A stretch of 38,424 nucleotides of DNA from Candidatus Gastranaerophilales bacterium (GCA_944323925.1 CALUUI010000017.1:1-38424), one strand, 5' to 3'. Positions 7,188 through 15,922 are shown, counted from the first letter of the stretch. Program-made: numbers and translations. The notes: generated by a model from the letters alone, not told the origin.

Positions 7188-7937
7188 TTAATCCTCAGCC
7201 CAACCATCAGTTGCCGGTATGGATATTTTTTCGCCAACAGCTGAACTTGAACGAGTTGCAGCAGATGCGGATAACCATTTGAATAATTCAGTAAACTTCA
7301 TTCCTGCAAGTTTTTTAGGAGGTCTATTAGTTGTACAAATCTGACTTAATGCTCTCATATCTACATCTTCTCCCACTCCTATTGCAAAAAATGAAAATTT
7401 CTTTTCTTCTGCTCCTTGATGAATAAGATTTACAACTTCTCGAAACTCCATTGAATTATATTCAAGAGGGTTCCCATCTTCATCTGTAGGAGTGCCGTCT
7501 GTAAGCAATACTATCCATGGTCTGTAATACTGAATATTAGCAGCTTTGTATTCTTGTTTTCGTATTTCTATACCTGCGCATGCCATTTTAATAGCTTCGC
7601 ACATTCTCGTACAACCATCCGCTTCAATATCAACTGGTTCAAAGTTCCTTGGTGAAACAAATCCTGATGTAACCGCTTTTACTGTTGAATCAAAAGCTAT
7701 AACTCCTAATTCTACACGTTTTGCAGCTAATTCGTTTTTAAGAAGTTCTTGTTTAAATAGTTTTAATCCGTTATTTAATTCATCAATTGCTCTAAGTCCT
7801 CCACTTGACTCCCAACCCATAGAACTCGAAGAGTCTACCAAAATAACATAAGGACACCTTGGCTCAGGATTTTCTGCAAATTCGATTAAATTATAGTTTT
7901 TTTCACTATTATGTTCATACGGAACTTGTTCATACAT
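7188..7937 (-). CDS. vWA domain protein (TerY-like)
   Basis: This 249-aa protein has one von Willebrand A domain with an intact metal-ion site: VDSSSSM (DxSxS), a threonine in DGCTRMCEAI, and LLTDGTPTD. Such domains bind partner proteins through a metal ion. I place the start at ATG 7937 (MYEQ), not the upstream ATG at 7985. AAGGAG lies 8 nt before 7937, and the predicted -10 (7999-8004) puts the transcript start at about 7992, which leaves no leader for the earlier ATG. The gene is the first of the vWA-PP2C-HNH-kinase-TonB run and corresponds to TerY in TerY-P triads. Confidence 0.87.
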   Translation of the reverse strand: MYEQVPYEHNSEKNYNLIEFAENPEPRCPYVILVDSSSSMGWESSGGLRAIDELNNGLKLFKQELLKNELAAKRVELGVIAFDSTVKAVTSGFVSPRNFEPVDIEADGCTRMCEAIKMACAGIEIRKQEYKAANIQYYRPWIVLLTDGTPTDEDGNPLEYNSMEFREVVNLIHQGAEEKKFSFFAIGVGEDVDMRALSQICTTNRPPKKLAGMKFTELFKWLSASAATRSSSAVGEKISIPATDGWAED

Positions 7938-7998
7938 TGCGATTCTCCTTGTTAGTTTATTGATACTAATACTGGTATATGTCATTGTGATTAAAAAG

Positions 7999-8028
7999 AT
8001 TCTACATTATTATGAAATATCTTGTCAA
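7999..8028 (-). promoter_or_regulatory. Promoter of the vWA-PP2C-HNH-kinase operon
   Basis: Read on the minus strand, -35 TTGACA (8023-8028) and -10 TAGAAT (7999-8004) are separated by 18 bp. The -35 lies within TATCTTGTCAAG (8018-8029), a 12-bp box with palindromic core CTTG-T-CAAG. The same box covers the -35 of the TPR gene promoter. Confidence 0.65.
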
Positions 8029-8111
8029 GTTTCAAATTTATATTATCGCTAAATTCTAGCCCTTTTGTTACGATATTTATATTTTTATAAAAATATAGTA
8101 AAATTATTATT

Positions 8112-8699
8112 TTATTTTTTATGAATAATTAAATCTCGTTTATTATTTTCTATACAAGTTCTTAGCCAATCTTTACTTATATTATCTTCAGGGGCTAATT
8201 CAATAGCTTTATTGTAGTCCTTAATTGCTTTATCTATTTCTTTTAACATTTCGTAGCAAGCTCCACGCCAACGATAATGAAAACTTTCATTAGGTTCTAT
8301 TTCTATTGCTTTGTTAAAATCTTTAAGTGCCTCATAATATTTTTTTAGTCTTGCAAAATGTACTCCTCGCTTTGAATATGGACTTGCTGAATTTTGCTCT
8401 AATTCAATAGCCTTATTGAAATCTTTAAGCGCCTCATCATATTTGTTTAAGTAACCATAACAACTGCCTCTACAAGAATAGTTAAGACCAAATGATGGAT
8501 TTAATTCTATGGCCTTATTGAAATCTTTTAGTGCTAATTCATACGAGTTAGAGAGATAATACACAAGTCCTCTAAGATAATAAGCACCAACTAATTCTTT
8601 ATCCAATTCTATTGATTTATTGCAGTCTTCAATAGCTTCTTTGTATTGTCCTTTGTTTTGCTTTTCAAAAGCAGAATTTAAGTAATTATTTGCTTCCAT
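8112..8699 (-). CDS. Tetratricopeptide repeat protein
   Basis: This 195-aa protein consists almost wholly of five TPR units of 34 residues. The recurring phrases are 'EALKDFNKAIELE/NP' and 'Y..RG..Y'. It has no signal peptide or membrane segment, so it is a soluble scaffold that would bind another protein. An AGGAG site precedes the ATG at 8699. It is transcribed just upstream of the vWA operon from a promoter with the same 12-bp box, so the two are probably co-regulated. The partner cannot be named from sequence. Confidence 0.88.
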   Translation of the reverse strand: MEANNYLNSAFEKQNKGQYKEAIEDCNKSIELDKELVGAYYLRGLVYYLSNSYELALKDFNKAIELNPSFGLNYSCRGSCYGYLNKYDEALKDFNKAIELEQNSASPYSKRGVHFARLKKYYEALKDFNKAIEIEPNESFHYRWRGACYEMLKEIDKAIKDYNKAIELAPEDNISKDWLRTCIENNKRDLIIHKK

Positions 8700-8723
8700 T
8701 TTTTACTCCTTTTAACAGCCTAT

Positions 8724-8752
8724 AATTTATCCATATTTTTTTATCTTGTCAA
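8724..8752 (-). promoter_or_regulatory. Promoter of the TPR gene
   Basis: On the minus strand, -35 TTGACA (8747-8752) and -10 TAAATT (8724-8729) lie 17 bp apart. TATCTTGTCAAG (8742-8753) overlaps the -35 and is identical to the box at 8018-8029. Confidence 0.65.
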
Positions 8753-8934
8753 GCCTACTGAAATAATTTTTAAATTGTATGTTGTCAAAATCAACGTCAC
8801 TTTACTTTATATTTATTTTTCTTAAAGAAGATTAAATAATTTCTTATATTGAATTTATTATGCTAAAATTTTACAAATTATTTTTATTAAGATATCAAAC
8901 TTAAAACACTTGCTATATCTTGATTTTAATACAT

Positions 8935-8963
8935 TTGCATTCAATATTTTTTTGTAGTATTAT
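8935..8963 (+). promoter_or_regulatory. Promoter of the envelope operon
   Basis: -35 TTGCAT (8935-8940) and -10 TATTAT (8958-8963) are spaced 17 bp apart, followed 24 bp later by the first start codon. The rest of the 8753-8987 gap is AT-rich with no further gene. Confidence 0.55.
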
Positions 8964-8987
8964 AAGAAAATAATGAGGTGGGCAGGT

Positions 8988-9098
8988 ATGGAATTTTTCA
9001 GAAATAATAGAAAAATAATAATAGGTATAATCATAGTATCATTTTTATTGTGGACTTTTGGTGTAGGTGTATTGATGCTATTTAGTATGGGTAAATAG
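8988..9098 (+). CDS. 36-aa single-pass membrane peptide
   Basis: ATG at 8988 follows a G-rich ribosome binding site (GAGGTGGG). The ORF encodes a short basic start (MEFFRNNRK), one hydrophobic helix (IIIGIIIVSFLLWTFGVGVLMLF) and a two-residue tail. Its TAG lies 3 bp before the M23 peptidase ATG, which has no ribosome binding site of its own outside this ORF, so the two are probably coupled. It has the shape of a small membrane regulator or an assembly peptide. I know no named family. Confidence 0.6.
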   Translation: MEFFRNNRKIIIGIIIVSFLLWTFGVGVLMLFSMGK

Positions 9099-9101
9099 CG
9101 A

Positions 9102-10214
9102 ATGAGAAGATTTTATGCGCTAATAGCAACCATAGTGTTTTTGTTATGGGGGTTGGGTTTTCAACCTTCAGCGTTTGCATCTCAGGATGTAGTTGCTAAG
9201 CATAGACAAACTCAAGAAAAAATAAAAAAACTTAAATGGCTTGAGAATGTTGAAACAAATAAATTGTATAAAAATCAGCAGAAGTTAGAAAATGCTAAGA
9301 TGACATTGCAAACTTCAAAGAACAAGTTAGAGACAACTCAGAACGAGTTAGTTGATATGCAATACAAGCTATTTAGGGCTGTAAATGAATATAACGAGTT
9401 AAATACAACATTACAAAATCACATAAGAAATATTTATAAGATTAAGCGTCGTGCAATTTGTGAGTTATTATTAAATGCGGGCGATATAAACATATTAGTT
9501 GATAGATTATATTTTCAAAAGATAATACTTAAAAACGATTTTGAACAGATGGCAGAAGCAAAACGTAAAGCTCATGAAATCGCGGTTTTAAAAGCCACAA
9601 TAGAGTTAAGAAAAAGAAATCTGGAACAACAAAAACGTACAGCTGAAAGCCAGCGAATCTACATACAAAGTGCAATAGACAGAAATGAAGCAATGATTAA
9701 TAAGCTTCGTACTGATAGGGCTTATTATGAAAAAGCTGAACGTGAGTTAGCAAGACAATCTGCAAGTATAGGCTCATATATTAACAGAACCGGAAGTTCT
9801 GGAGTGAAAGTTGCATCAGGGTTTATAAAACCAATAGGGGGACCGATAACCTCGCCGTTTGGAACAAGGGTACACCCGATATTTAAGAGTACATCTTTCC
9901 ATTCAGGAATAGATATTGGAGGGCCAAATCTTGGAGCGATAAGAGCTTCTAACTCCGGTAAAGTTATTTATTCAGGCTGGTATGGCGGATATGGTAAAGT
10001 GGTAATTCTTGAACATGGTATAGTAAACGGAAAACCAATGACAACATTATACGCTCATATGAATACAATAAAGGTAAGTAATGGGCAGTATGTTACCAAA
10101 GGACAAGTATTAGGGCTTGAAGGTACAACCGGTTATAGTACAGGACCTCACTGTCATTTTGAGGTGCGTGTTAATGGGCAGCCTAATAATCCGGTTAATT
10201 ATATAGGAAGGTAA
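9102..10214 (+). CDS. Secreted M23 metallopeptidase with coiled coil (EnvC/NlpD-like)
   Basis: This 370-aa protein has a signal peptide (residues 1-26, ending AFA), a long coiled coil (about 30-215, rich in Lys/Gln/Glu heptads) and a C-terminal LytM/M23 domain. The zinc ligands are visible in FHSGIDIGGP and in HCHFEV, with TLYAHM between them. This arrangement is that of EnvC/NlpD-type proteins, which cut cross-bridges in peptidoglycan or activate amidases during division. All metal ligands are present, so it should be an active endopeptidase. It shares an operon with an OstA/LptD-like protein, 2 bp downstream, fitting a role at the envelope. Confidence 0.88.
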   Translation: MRRFYALIATIVFLLWGLGFQPSAFASQDVVAKHRQTQEKIKKLKWLENVETNKLYKNQQKLENAKMTLQTSKNKLETTQNELVDMQYKLFRAVNEYNELNTTLQNHIRNIYKIKRRAICELLLNAGDINILVDRLYFQKIILKNDFEQMAEAKRKAHEIAVLKATIELRKRNLEQQKRTAESQRIYIQSAIDRNEAMINKLRTDRAYYEKAERELARQSASIGSYINRTGSSGVKVASGFIKPIGGPITSPFGTRVHPIFKSTSFHSGIDIGGPNLGAIRASNSGKVIYSGWYGGYGKVVILEHGIVNGKPMTTLYAHMNTIKVSNGQYVTKGQVLGLEGTTGYSTGPHCHFEVRVNGQPNNPVNYIGR

Positions 10215-10216
10215 TT

Positions 10217-12400
10217 TTGAAAAAATCTAAGCATATAATACTGTTAATAGCATTTTTAATATCAGTAAATTCTTCATTTGCTGATATGTATAGCTTAACC
10301 CAGCCTTCTGACTATACAGGTGATAGTATTATTGGTGCTCCGTTAAAAAGTGTTGAACAATCAAATGACATTTATAAAAGTTCTTCAAAAAATTCTGGGA
10401 CGATGCCTCCTTTGAAAAAATTGAGGTTAAAATACAGGTCGAAGTATAAAAAATTCTTTACGGATCCGGTTCAAAACCAATTTTTAGAACCAATAGAAGA
10501 AAATGAAGCTATTGAATCTGATTTATCTGTGCAAGAGGCTTCCGAAAATTTAACAGAGAAAAAAGAGAAAAAGGCTTGGTTTAGAAAAAATAAAAAAGAA
10601 AAAGAAGTTTCTGATGATAATGAAAAAGAAGTTTCTTCATCTGGAGAGACTGAAACTGCAGAAAAAAAATTAACAGTTGAAAAAGGTAATACAGAAGAAC
10701 AAGACAGAGTTCTGATGGATTGCGAGAAGATGGATTATGATAACGAGAATGCTGTTATAACAGCTCATGGAAATGTATCAATAACAATGCCTGCTCAAGG
10801 GGTTACTTTATATGCTCAGGATGTTGTTTTTGATAAAGTTGCAAATACAATTAAAGCAAATAACAAGGTGTTAATAAAAAAAGGTGATTTGGAAGTCGTC
10901 GGCGATTATATTTTTATAGATTTAAATGAAGAAAATGCTTTAATAAGTCGTCCAATAAGTAATTTTAACCAAATGGAAATCACTGCCAAAGAAGCAAATA
11001 TGCATGAAGGAACTATAACGCAAACGGATGGTTCTATCTTGTTTAAAAATAGTTCACCATTCTTTTTCCGTTCCGGAAAACGCGGTCCTAAATTAGAGCG
11101 TATGCTAACAAAGAAAGAAGATACATTAAGTGAGGACTTGCAAGAAGGAAGATATAAAGTAAAAGTAACCAAAATGGTTATAAATAGTGAAAAAGAGCAT
11201 GACTCCTTCTTGATTCAAAAAGCGACAATATATAAGGATGGTAAGAAATTTATAACATTGCCAAGAACAAAATTTTATACGAATAAAAATCATGACTATG
11301 CAGAGGGTGATTTCATTGAAATAGGTTCAAAACGTGATGCCGGAGTTTATTTGGGACCTGGCGTTGTCTTTAAGTTACCGAAAGGTTCTGCGTTAAAAGC
11401 TGTTCCATTTGTAAGCTACAAAGACGAAATTGGTTTTGGTGGTTTGTTGCGTTTCAATAGCGGGACAAATGAAACATATTTAATTTACGGTTCTCAGAAA
11501 GATAAATTTATTGGTCGTGGTATTCAAGAATTAGATGATAACTTAAGACTTGAGTATGCAACAAACGACTATATGGATGAGTGGTTTTTAGGACGTGCGC
11601 GACCTAAATATGGTATCAGCTTAGTCTATGATAAATCGTATTCAAATAAAGATTTTCTTGGAGAAACAAGAGATTTAACTTTTAGACATAAGGTTTCCGG
11701 CGGTTATTATAAAGATATAGAAGAAGATAAATATTATAAAGAATTAAACGGTACGGGTAAAGAGACGACCAGATTTAAGTATATGGCCCAAATTAATCAA
11801 ACTTTGTGGGATAAAAAGAATGAAGAAGATTTGACCTGGTTCAGGTTGAGTTTAATTGGTCAATTGTCTTCGGCATTATATGGAACAGGTGATACACAGG
11901 TAGTTGCTCGTGTAGGTCCAATGTTGCATACACAGTATAAACGGTGGATGCAAGATATAGGCTATTTCCAATCTGCATTTCAAGATGATACTCCAATGCC
12001 GGTTTATGATGCTTATAGATATGGATCATCCAATGCTTATATCAGAGAAACTATAAAATTAAATAAGATGCTTGCATTATCTTGGTTTGGATCAGTTACT
12101 CTTTCTAATGATACATATACTAATAAAATGTTCCAAGAATGTGCATTTTATGTTTCTATTGGGCCTGATGATTTACGATTAAATATAGGTTATGATGTTG
12201 TTCGTGCCAATGTATATTTTATGGTTGATGTTGGTTTGGATCCTAAAGGAACAGAAGTTCAATATGATAAATTGGAAATAAAAAATCCCGATAAATTAGG
12301 CAAGAAAAAAGATAACGAACCGAAGGAAGAACCATTATATAGGCACAATAAAAAAGCTCCAATATTGAAAAACGCAGTTGTAGAGGAGATTACAACCTAA
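10217..12400 (+). CDS. OstA/LptD-like outer-membrane protein
   Basis: This 727-aa protein starts at TTG 10217 with GGAAGG just upstream. It has a signal peptide (MKKSKHIILLIAFLISVNSS, cleaved near FAD) and a charged, low-complexity Lys/Glu segment (about 60-160). An OstA/LptA-type beta-jellyroll follows (about 168-245: VLMDCEKMDYDNENAVITAHG, then YAQDVVFDKVANTIKANNKV). A long strand-rich C-terminal half with alternating aromatic residues fits a beta-barrel. LptD inserts lipopolysaccharide into the outer membrane. The charged insert before the OstA domain is unusual, and the barrel is diverged, so transport of another envelope lipid or glycan is possible. Confidence 0.75.
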   Translation: MKKSKHIILLIAFLISVNSSFADMYSLTQPSDYTGDSIIGAPLKSVEQSNDIYKSSSKNSGTMPPLKKLRLKYRSKYKKFFTDPVQNQFLEPIEENEAIESDLSVQEASENLTEKKEKKAWFRKNKKEKEVSDDNEKEVSSSGETETAEKKLTVEKGNTEEQDRVLMDCEKMDYDNENAVITAHGNVSITMPAQGVTLYAQDVVFDKVANTIKANNKVLIKKGDLEVVGDYIFIDLNEENALISRPISNFNQMEITAKEANMHEGTITQTDGSILFKNSSPFFFRSGKRGPKLERMLTKKEDTLSEDLQEGRYKVKVTKMVINSEKEHDSFLIQKATIYKDGKKFITLPRTKFYTNKNHDYAEGDFIEIGSKRDAGVYLGPGVVFKLPKGSALKAVPFVSYKDEIGFGGLLRFNSGTNETYLIYGSQKDKFIGRGIQELDDNLRLEYATNDYMDEWFLGRARPKYGISLVYDKSYSNKDFLGETRDLTFRHKVSGGYYKDIEEDKYYKELNGTGKETTRFKYMAQINQTLWDKKNEEDLTWFRLSLIGQLSSALYGTGDTQVVARVGPMLHTQYKRWMQDIGYFQSAFQDDTPMPVYDAYRYGSSNAYIRETIKLNKMLALSWFGSVTLSNDTYTNKMFQECAFYVSIGPDDLRLNIGYDVVRANVYFMVDVGLDPKGTEVQYDKLEIKNPDKLGKKKDNEPKEEPLYRHNKKAPILKNAVVEEITT

Positions 12401-13026
12401 TGAACTCAAGAGAAGACTTAGAAGATATTATAATTCATTATGGAAAACGTATGGGTGAAAAAAATTTCACTCCGGGATATTCCGGTAACATAAGCTGTCG
12501 ATATAAAAACGGAATGTTAATAACAACATCCGGTTCGTCAAATGGTTATTTGAGTAAAGATGAAATTGTGTATACAGACTTTAGTGGAAAATCCCTTGAA
12601 GAAGGCAAGAAACCTTCATCAGAAAAATTGCTTCATATAGAGTTCTATAAAATGCGTCCGGATATAAACTTTATTTTGCATGTTCATGCTCCATATTTAA
12701 GTACTTTTGCATCAGCTGGAAAGGCTTTAGAATTGCCGGTTATGGCAGAAAATGTTTTTTATTTTGGAAGTATACCTCTAGCTGAATATGCCCTACCTTC
12801 ATCAAAAGAGCTAGTAGATAATACTTCAAAATATTTTGTATCAAATGATGCGGTTTTAATGGCTAATCATGGATTTATAGTGGGAAGCTCTACAATGCGG
12901 GATGCATATATGAAACTTGAATTGGCTGAATCATATGCTCAGGTGGTATTGTTTACAGAAATATTGGGTGGACCAAAAGTTTTAAGTAAAGAGCAGGCAG
13001 ATGCAATTTTGGCTTTAAAAAGTTAG
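12400..13026 (+). CDS. Class II aldolase/adducin family protein
   Basis: This 208-aa protein matches the class II aldolase fold of L-fuculose-phosphate aldolase and L-ribulose-5-phosphate 4-epimerase. Visible motifs are PGYSGNIS (substrate loop), LITTSGSSNGYL, the catalytic Glu in PSSEKLLH, the zinc ligands HVHAPYLS, and a third His in LMANHGFIVG. The ATG overlaps the previous stop (TAATG), so it is coupled to the OstA/LptD-like gene. Cleavage or epimerisation of a sugar phosphate is likely; the exact substrate is not readable. Possibly it supplies or recycles an envelope sugar. Confidence 0.85.
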   Translation: MNSREDLEDIIIHYGKRMGEKNFTPGYSGNISCRYKNGMLITTSGSSNGYLSKDEIVYTDFSGKSLEEGKKPSSEKLLHIEFYKMRPDINFILHVHAPYLSTFASAGKALELPVMAENVFYFGSIPLAEYALPSSKELVDNTSKYFVSNDAVLMANHGFIVGSSTMRDAYMKLELAESYAQVVLFTEILGGPKVLSKEQADAILALKS

Positions 13027-13054
13027 GGCTGAATATTTATTATTTATATTTAGA

Positions 13055-13093
13055 AACCTAAAAACTTATTTTATTAGGTTGCAATTTTTTTTT
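13055..13093 (+). terminator. Probable terminator of the envelope operon
   Basis: AACCTAA (13055-13061) pairs with TTAGGTT (13074-13080), and a 9-T run begins at 13085. It overlaps the proposed -35 of the next operon, so one of the two calls may be wrong. Confidence 0.55.
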
Positions 13094-13108
13094 GTAGTAA
13101 AATATACT
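13079..13108 (+). promoter_or_regulatory. Promoter of the 2-oxoacid:ferredoxin oxidoreductase operon
   Basis: -35 TTGCAA (13079-13084) and -10 TATACT (13103-13108) are 18 bp apart. The -10 lies 27 bp before the first ATG. The -35 resembles TTGCAA/T in front of adhE, rpaB and the envelope operon. Confidence 0.5.
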
Positions 13109-13135
13109 TGTACGAGTAATTAGAAGGTAAAAAAT

Positions 13136-14239
13136 ATGGTAAACAAACTTATTAAAGAAGACACAAAGATGTTTTTGACCGGAAATGAAGTTTTAGCGTA
13201 CGCTGCAAACGCTGCTGAAGCAGATTTTATGTACGGTTATCCTATTACACCTCAAAATGAGATTATGCATACCTGGTGTAAATTACTTCCAAAGACAGAA
13301 GCTGGATTTTTGCAAACAGAAGATGAAATATCAGCAGGCTTTTCAACACTAGGAGGTATTTTAGCAGGTAAGAGAGCATTTACAGCAACAGCTGGTCCTG
13401 GAAACGTAATTATGCAGGATGCGCAATCAATGGCAGAAATGATGAGAATCCCATTTGTATGCGCAGTAATGCAAAGAGGCGGTCCGTCAACAGCAACAGT
13501 TATTTATGCTCAACAAGAAACAAGGTTAACTTGTTATGGTGGTAATGGTGAAGGCTTTAGAATTGTATATTCAACAGCAGGTCACCAAGATTTGTATGAT
13601 TATATGATTAAGGCATTTAATACAGCGTGGAAATATCGTTTCCCAACTTATGTATTAGCAGATGGTTACCAAGGTAAAATGAGAGAACCTGTAATGCTTT
13701 ATGATCCTGCATCAAGAGGTATTAAAATGGTTCCTGTAACTCCTTCTTTACTTGGTGAAGGTCAAATCGGTATTGATAGAAAATCAGTCCATATGAGAAA
13801 TACTTATAATATGGAAGAAGAACTAATGGAAGTTCTTGATTCATATCAAGTAGATTATGATAAGATGGCTGAAGAAGTAGCAGAGTATGAAGAATACAAA
13901 GCTGAAGATGCTGAAATTCTAATTATAGCACACGGTATAGTTGCACGTTCAGCAAGAACAGCAGTTGATGAACTTCGTGAAAAAGGAATCAAAGCTGGTT
14001 TATTCAGACCTATTACAATAAGACCTTTAGCTGTTAAGCCGTTAAGAAATGCTGTTTCAAGAGCTAAGCAAATTCTATTTACAGAATCAGCAAACGGTCA
14101 ATTAGCACAAATGGTTCTTGAAAAACTTTATGGTCTTACTACTCCATACTCAACATTATATAAGATGGGTGTTGGTGTTACGGGCGATGATTTAGTAGAA
14201 AAAGTAGAATCAATGGTAAAATCACCGTCTGTTGTTTAG
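13136..14239 (+). CDS. korA: 2-oxoacid:ferredoxin oxidoreductase, alpha subunit (VorB/KorA type)
   Basis: This 367-aa subunit belongs to an enzyme that oxidatively decarboxylates a 2-oxoacid with CoA and ferredoxin. The signature GYPITPQNEI (about 35-44) and the TAGPGNVIMQDAQSMAEMMR segment of the alpha subunit are present. YPITPQNE is typical of the 2-oxoisovalerate/2-oxoglutarate branch, so branched-chain oxoacids or 2-oxoglutarate are likelier substrates than pyruvate. The first ATG (13136) lacks a strong Shine-Dalgarno; translation could also begin at MFLTGNEVL, 11 codons on. It heads a four-gene operon, alpha-beta-gamma-delta. Confidence 0.88.
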   Translation: MVNKLIKEDTKMFLTGNEVLAYAANAAEADFMYGYPITPQNEIMHTWCKLLPKTEAGFLQTEDEISAGFSTLGGILAGKRAFTATAGPGNVIMQDAQSMAEMMRIPFVCAVMQRGGPSTATVIYAQQETRLTCYGGNGEGFRIVYSTAGHQDLYDYMIKAFNTAWKYRFPTYVLADGYQGKMREPVMLYDPASRGIKMVPVTPSLLGEGQIGIDRKSVHMRNTYNMEEELMEVLDSYQVDYDKMAEEVAEYEEYKAEDAEILIIAHGIVARSARTAVDELREKGIKAGLFRPITIRPLAVKPLRNAVSRAKQILFTESANGQLAQMVLEKLYGLTTPYSTLYKMGVGVTGDDLVEKVESMVKSPSVV

Positions 14240-14279
14240 ATAAGAACGAAGTTAGAAGAAAATTACAAGGAGAAATAAT

Positions 14280-15035
14280 ATGGCAGAGGTATTAACATTA
14301 CCACCAAAATTACCGAAATCCCAAAATGAAGAAGTAGGCGCAAGTAAATTTTGCCCTGGTTGTGGTCACGGGATTACTTTAAAAGCACTCGGTAATGCAA
14401 TAGATGAATTAGGAATACAACAAAAAACAGTATTTGGTTGTGATATAGGTTGTTCACTATTATCTTGGAACTATATGGACTTAGATACAGTTCAAACACA
14501 CCATGGTCGTACAACCCCGGTTATATATGGTTTTACCAGAGCAAATAAAGAAGCTATAGGTATTGCATATATGGGTGATGGTGGCGGTCTTGCTATCGGT
14601 TCACAACACTTAGTAAACGCAACTGTTCGTGGTGAAAGAATGCTAATAGTTGTAGTTAACAATACAAACTATGGTATGACCGGTGGACAAATGTCACCGA
14701 CTACTATGCCTGGACAAAAAACTGAAACAACTCCTTACGGAAGAGATTGTGAAGTTACAGGTAAACCTGCAAAGGCTGCTGAAATGGTTGCCGCAATTGC
14801 TGATCCTGCAAAATCTTTTGTTGCAAGATCTTCTGTTTCTAACGTTAGAAAACTTCAGTCAACATTTAAAAAGGCGTTAAAGAACGTTGAAAATGGTGGA
14901 TTTTCGTTTGTTGAAGTTCTTTCAATTTGTCCTTTAAACTGGAGAACTAATAACGTTGATACATTTGGCAGACTTGCACAAATGGAAGAATTCTTTGAAG
15001 TAAAAGAATTTCTTGCTCCGGAAGGTTTAGTATAA
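14280..15035 (+). CDS. korB: 2-oxoacid:ferredoxin oxidoreductase, beta subunit
   Basis: This 251-aa subunit binds thiamine diphosphate. FCPGCGHG (about 24-31) gives the Cys pair that helps hold an Fe-S cluster. GCDIGCSL follows, and GDGGGLAIG...NNTNYGMTGGQ is the Mg-thiamine-diphosphate motif, with GDG and NN about 30 residues apart. The size is close to that of the separate beta subunits of this family. AAGGAG precedes the ATG. It depends on the delta subunit for the remaining clusters. Confidence 0.92.
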   Translation: MAEVLTLPPKLPKSQNEEVGASKFCPGCGHGITLKALGNAIDELGIQQKTVFGCDIGCSLLSWNYMDLDTVQTHHGRTTPVIYGFTRANKEAIGIAYMGDGGGLAIGSQHLVNATVRGERMLIVVVNNTNYGMTGGQMSPTTMPGQKTETTPYGRDCEVTGKPAKAAEMVAAIADPAKSFVARSSVSNVRKLQSTFKKALKNVENGGFSFVEVLSICPLNWRTNNVDTFGRLAQMEEFFEVKEFLAPEGLV

Positions 15036-15057
15036 TAAGAATGAAAGGTATATAAAA

Positions 15058-15621
15058 ATGGCTAGAACAAAAATAGTATTAGCAGGTGAAGGCGGACAGG
15101 GTGTTCAATCAATTGCTAAAATCCTAGTTGAAGCCGGCTATGAAGCAGGTAAACAGGTTTTATATATCCCGAATTTCGGGGTTGAGCAACGTGGTGGTGT
15201 TTCAATTGCTTTTTGTCAAATAGCTGATGAAACTATTGGTGAACCACGTTATTCTAAGGGTGACATTATTATTATGTTATCTGATAGAGCAATTGATAGA
15301 TGCGAAAGATATGTTAGTGAAAACTCTACTGTAGTTTATGATACATCTGTTTGCACCATTAAACCTGAATGTAAATGTAAGAATATTATTGGTATAGATG
15401 CTAATAAGATTGCTAATGAAAAGTTAAGTGCTAGAGTATTTAATATTATTATTCTAGGTGTTCTATTAGCAGCAACCAATGTATTAGAATTGTCTGATAT
15501 CAAAAATGCTATGGAAAAGGCTTTAGGTAAGAAATTCGATGCTAAACCGGAATTAAGAGAACTTAATTACAAGGCACTTGAAATGGGTATGAATTTAGTA
15601 AAAGAAAAGGCTGCTTTATAG
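15058..15621 (+). CDS. korC: 2-oxoacid:ferredoxin oxidoreductase, gamma subunit
   Basis: This 187-aa subunit has the gamma-domain signature GEGGQGVQSIAKIL (about 9-22), YIPNFGVEQRGGVS and a central Cys-rich loop (CTIKPECKCKN). The gamma subunit forms part of the CoA-binding face of the complex. The loop with three cysteines is not a standard cluster motif. It lies 22 bp after the beta gene, with its own AAAGG site. Confidence 0.9.
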   Translation: MARTKIVLAGEGGQGVQSIAKILVEAGYEAGKQVLYIPNFGVEQRGGVSIAFCQIADETIGEPRYSKGDIIIMLSDRAIDRCERYVSENSTVVYDTSVCTIKPECKCKNIIGIDANKIANEKLSARVFNIIILGVLLAATNVLELSDIKNAMEKALGKKFDAKPELRELNYKALEMGMNLVKEKAAL

Positions 15622-15637
15622 TAGAAAGAGGTATAAA

Positions 15638-15907
15638 ATGACAAAAGTAGAACATAAAGGTTATAAAATAGAAGGTGTTGGCAAGGGCAAAGCTGATTAC
15701 TATGTATATACAGACTTATGCAAAGGCTGCGGTTTGTGTATTGCAAAATGTCCTATGAACCAAAAAGGTGAAAAATGCCTAAGCTGGTCAAAAGAAGTTG
15801 GTCTATACCAAACACCTGCTGTACAACCGGATCCGTCAATTTGTATTGCTTGCGGGGCTTGTGCTTTAACTTGTCCTGACAGTGCAATCAGAATTGAACG
15901 TAAGTAG
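15638..15907 (+). CDS. korD: 2-oxoacid:ferredoxin oxidoreductase, delta (2x[4Fe-4S]) subunit
   Basis: This 89-aa ferredoxin-like protein has two cluster motifs, CKGCGLCIAKCP (about 28-39) and CIACGACALTCP (about 67-78). They relay electrons from the thiamine diphosphate site to external ferredoxin. The spacing and size match the delta subunits of four-subunit enzymes. It is the last gene of the operon and is followed by a strong terminator. Confidence 0.92.
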   Translation: MTKVEHKGYKIEGVGKGKADYYVYTDLCKGCGLCIAKCPMNQKGEKCLSWSKEVGLYQTPAVQPDPSICIACGACALTCPDSAIRIERK

Positions 15908-15922
15908 TTGGAAGTAAATATT

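Noticed and set aside
7938-7985. Upstream ATG of the vWA gene (MTYTS start)
   Set aside because: It would begin about 7 nt after the predicted transcript start with no ribosome binding site, whereas ATG 7937 has AAGGAG at good spacing.
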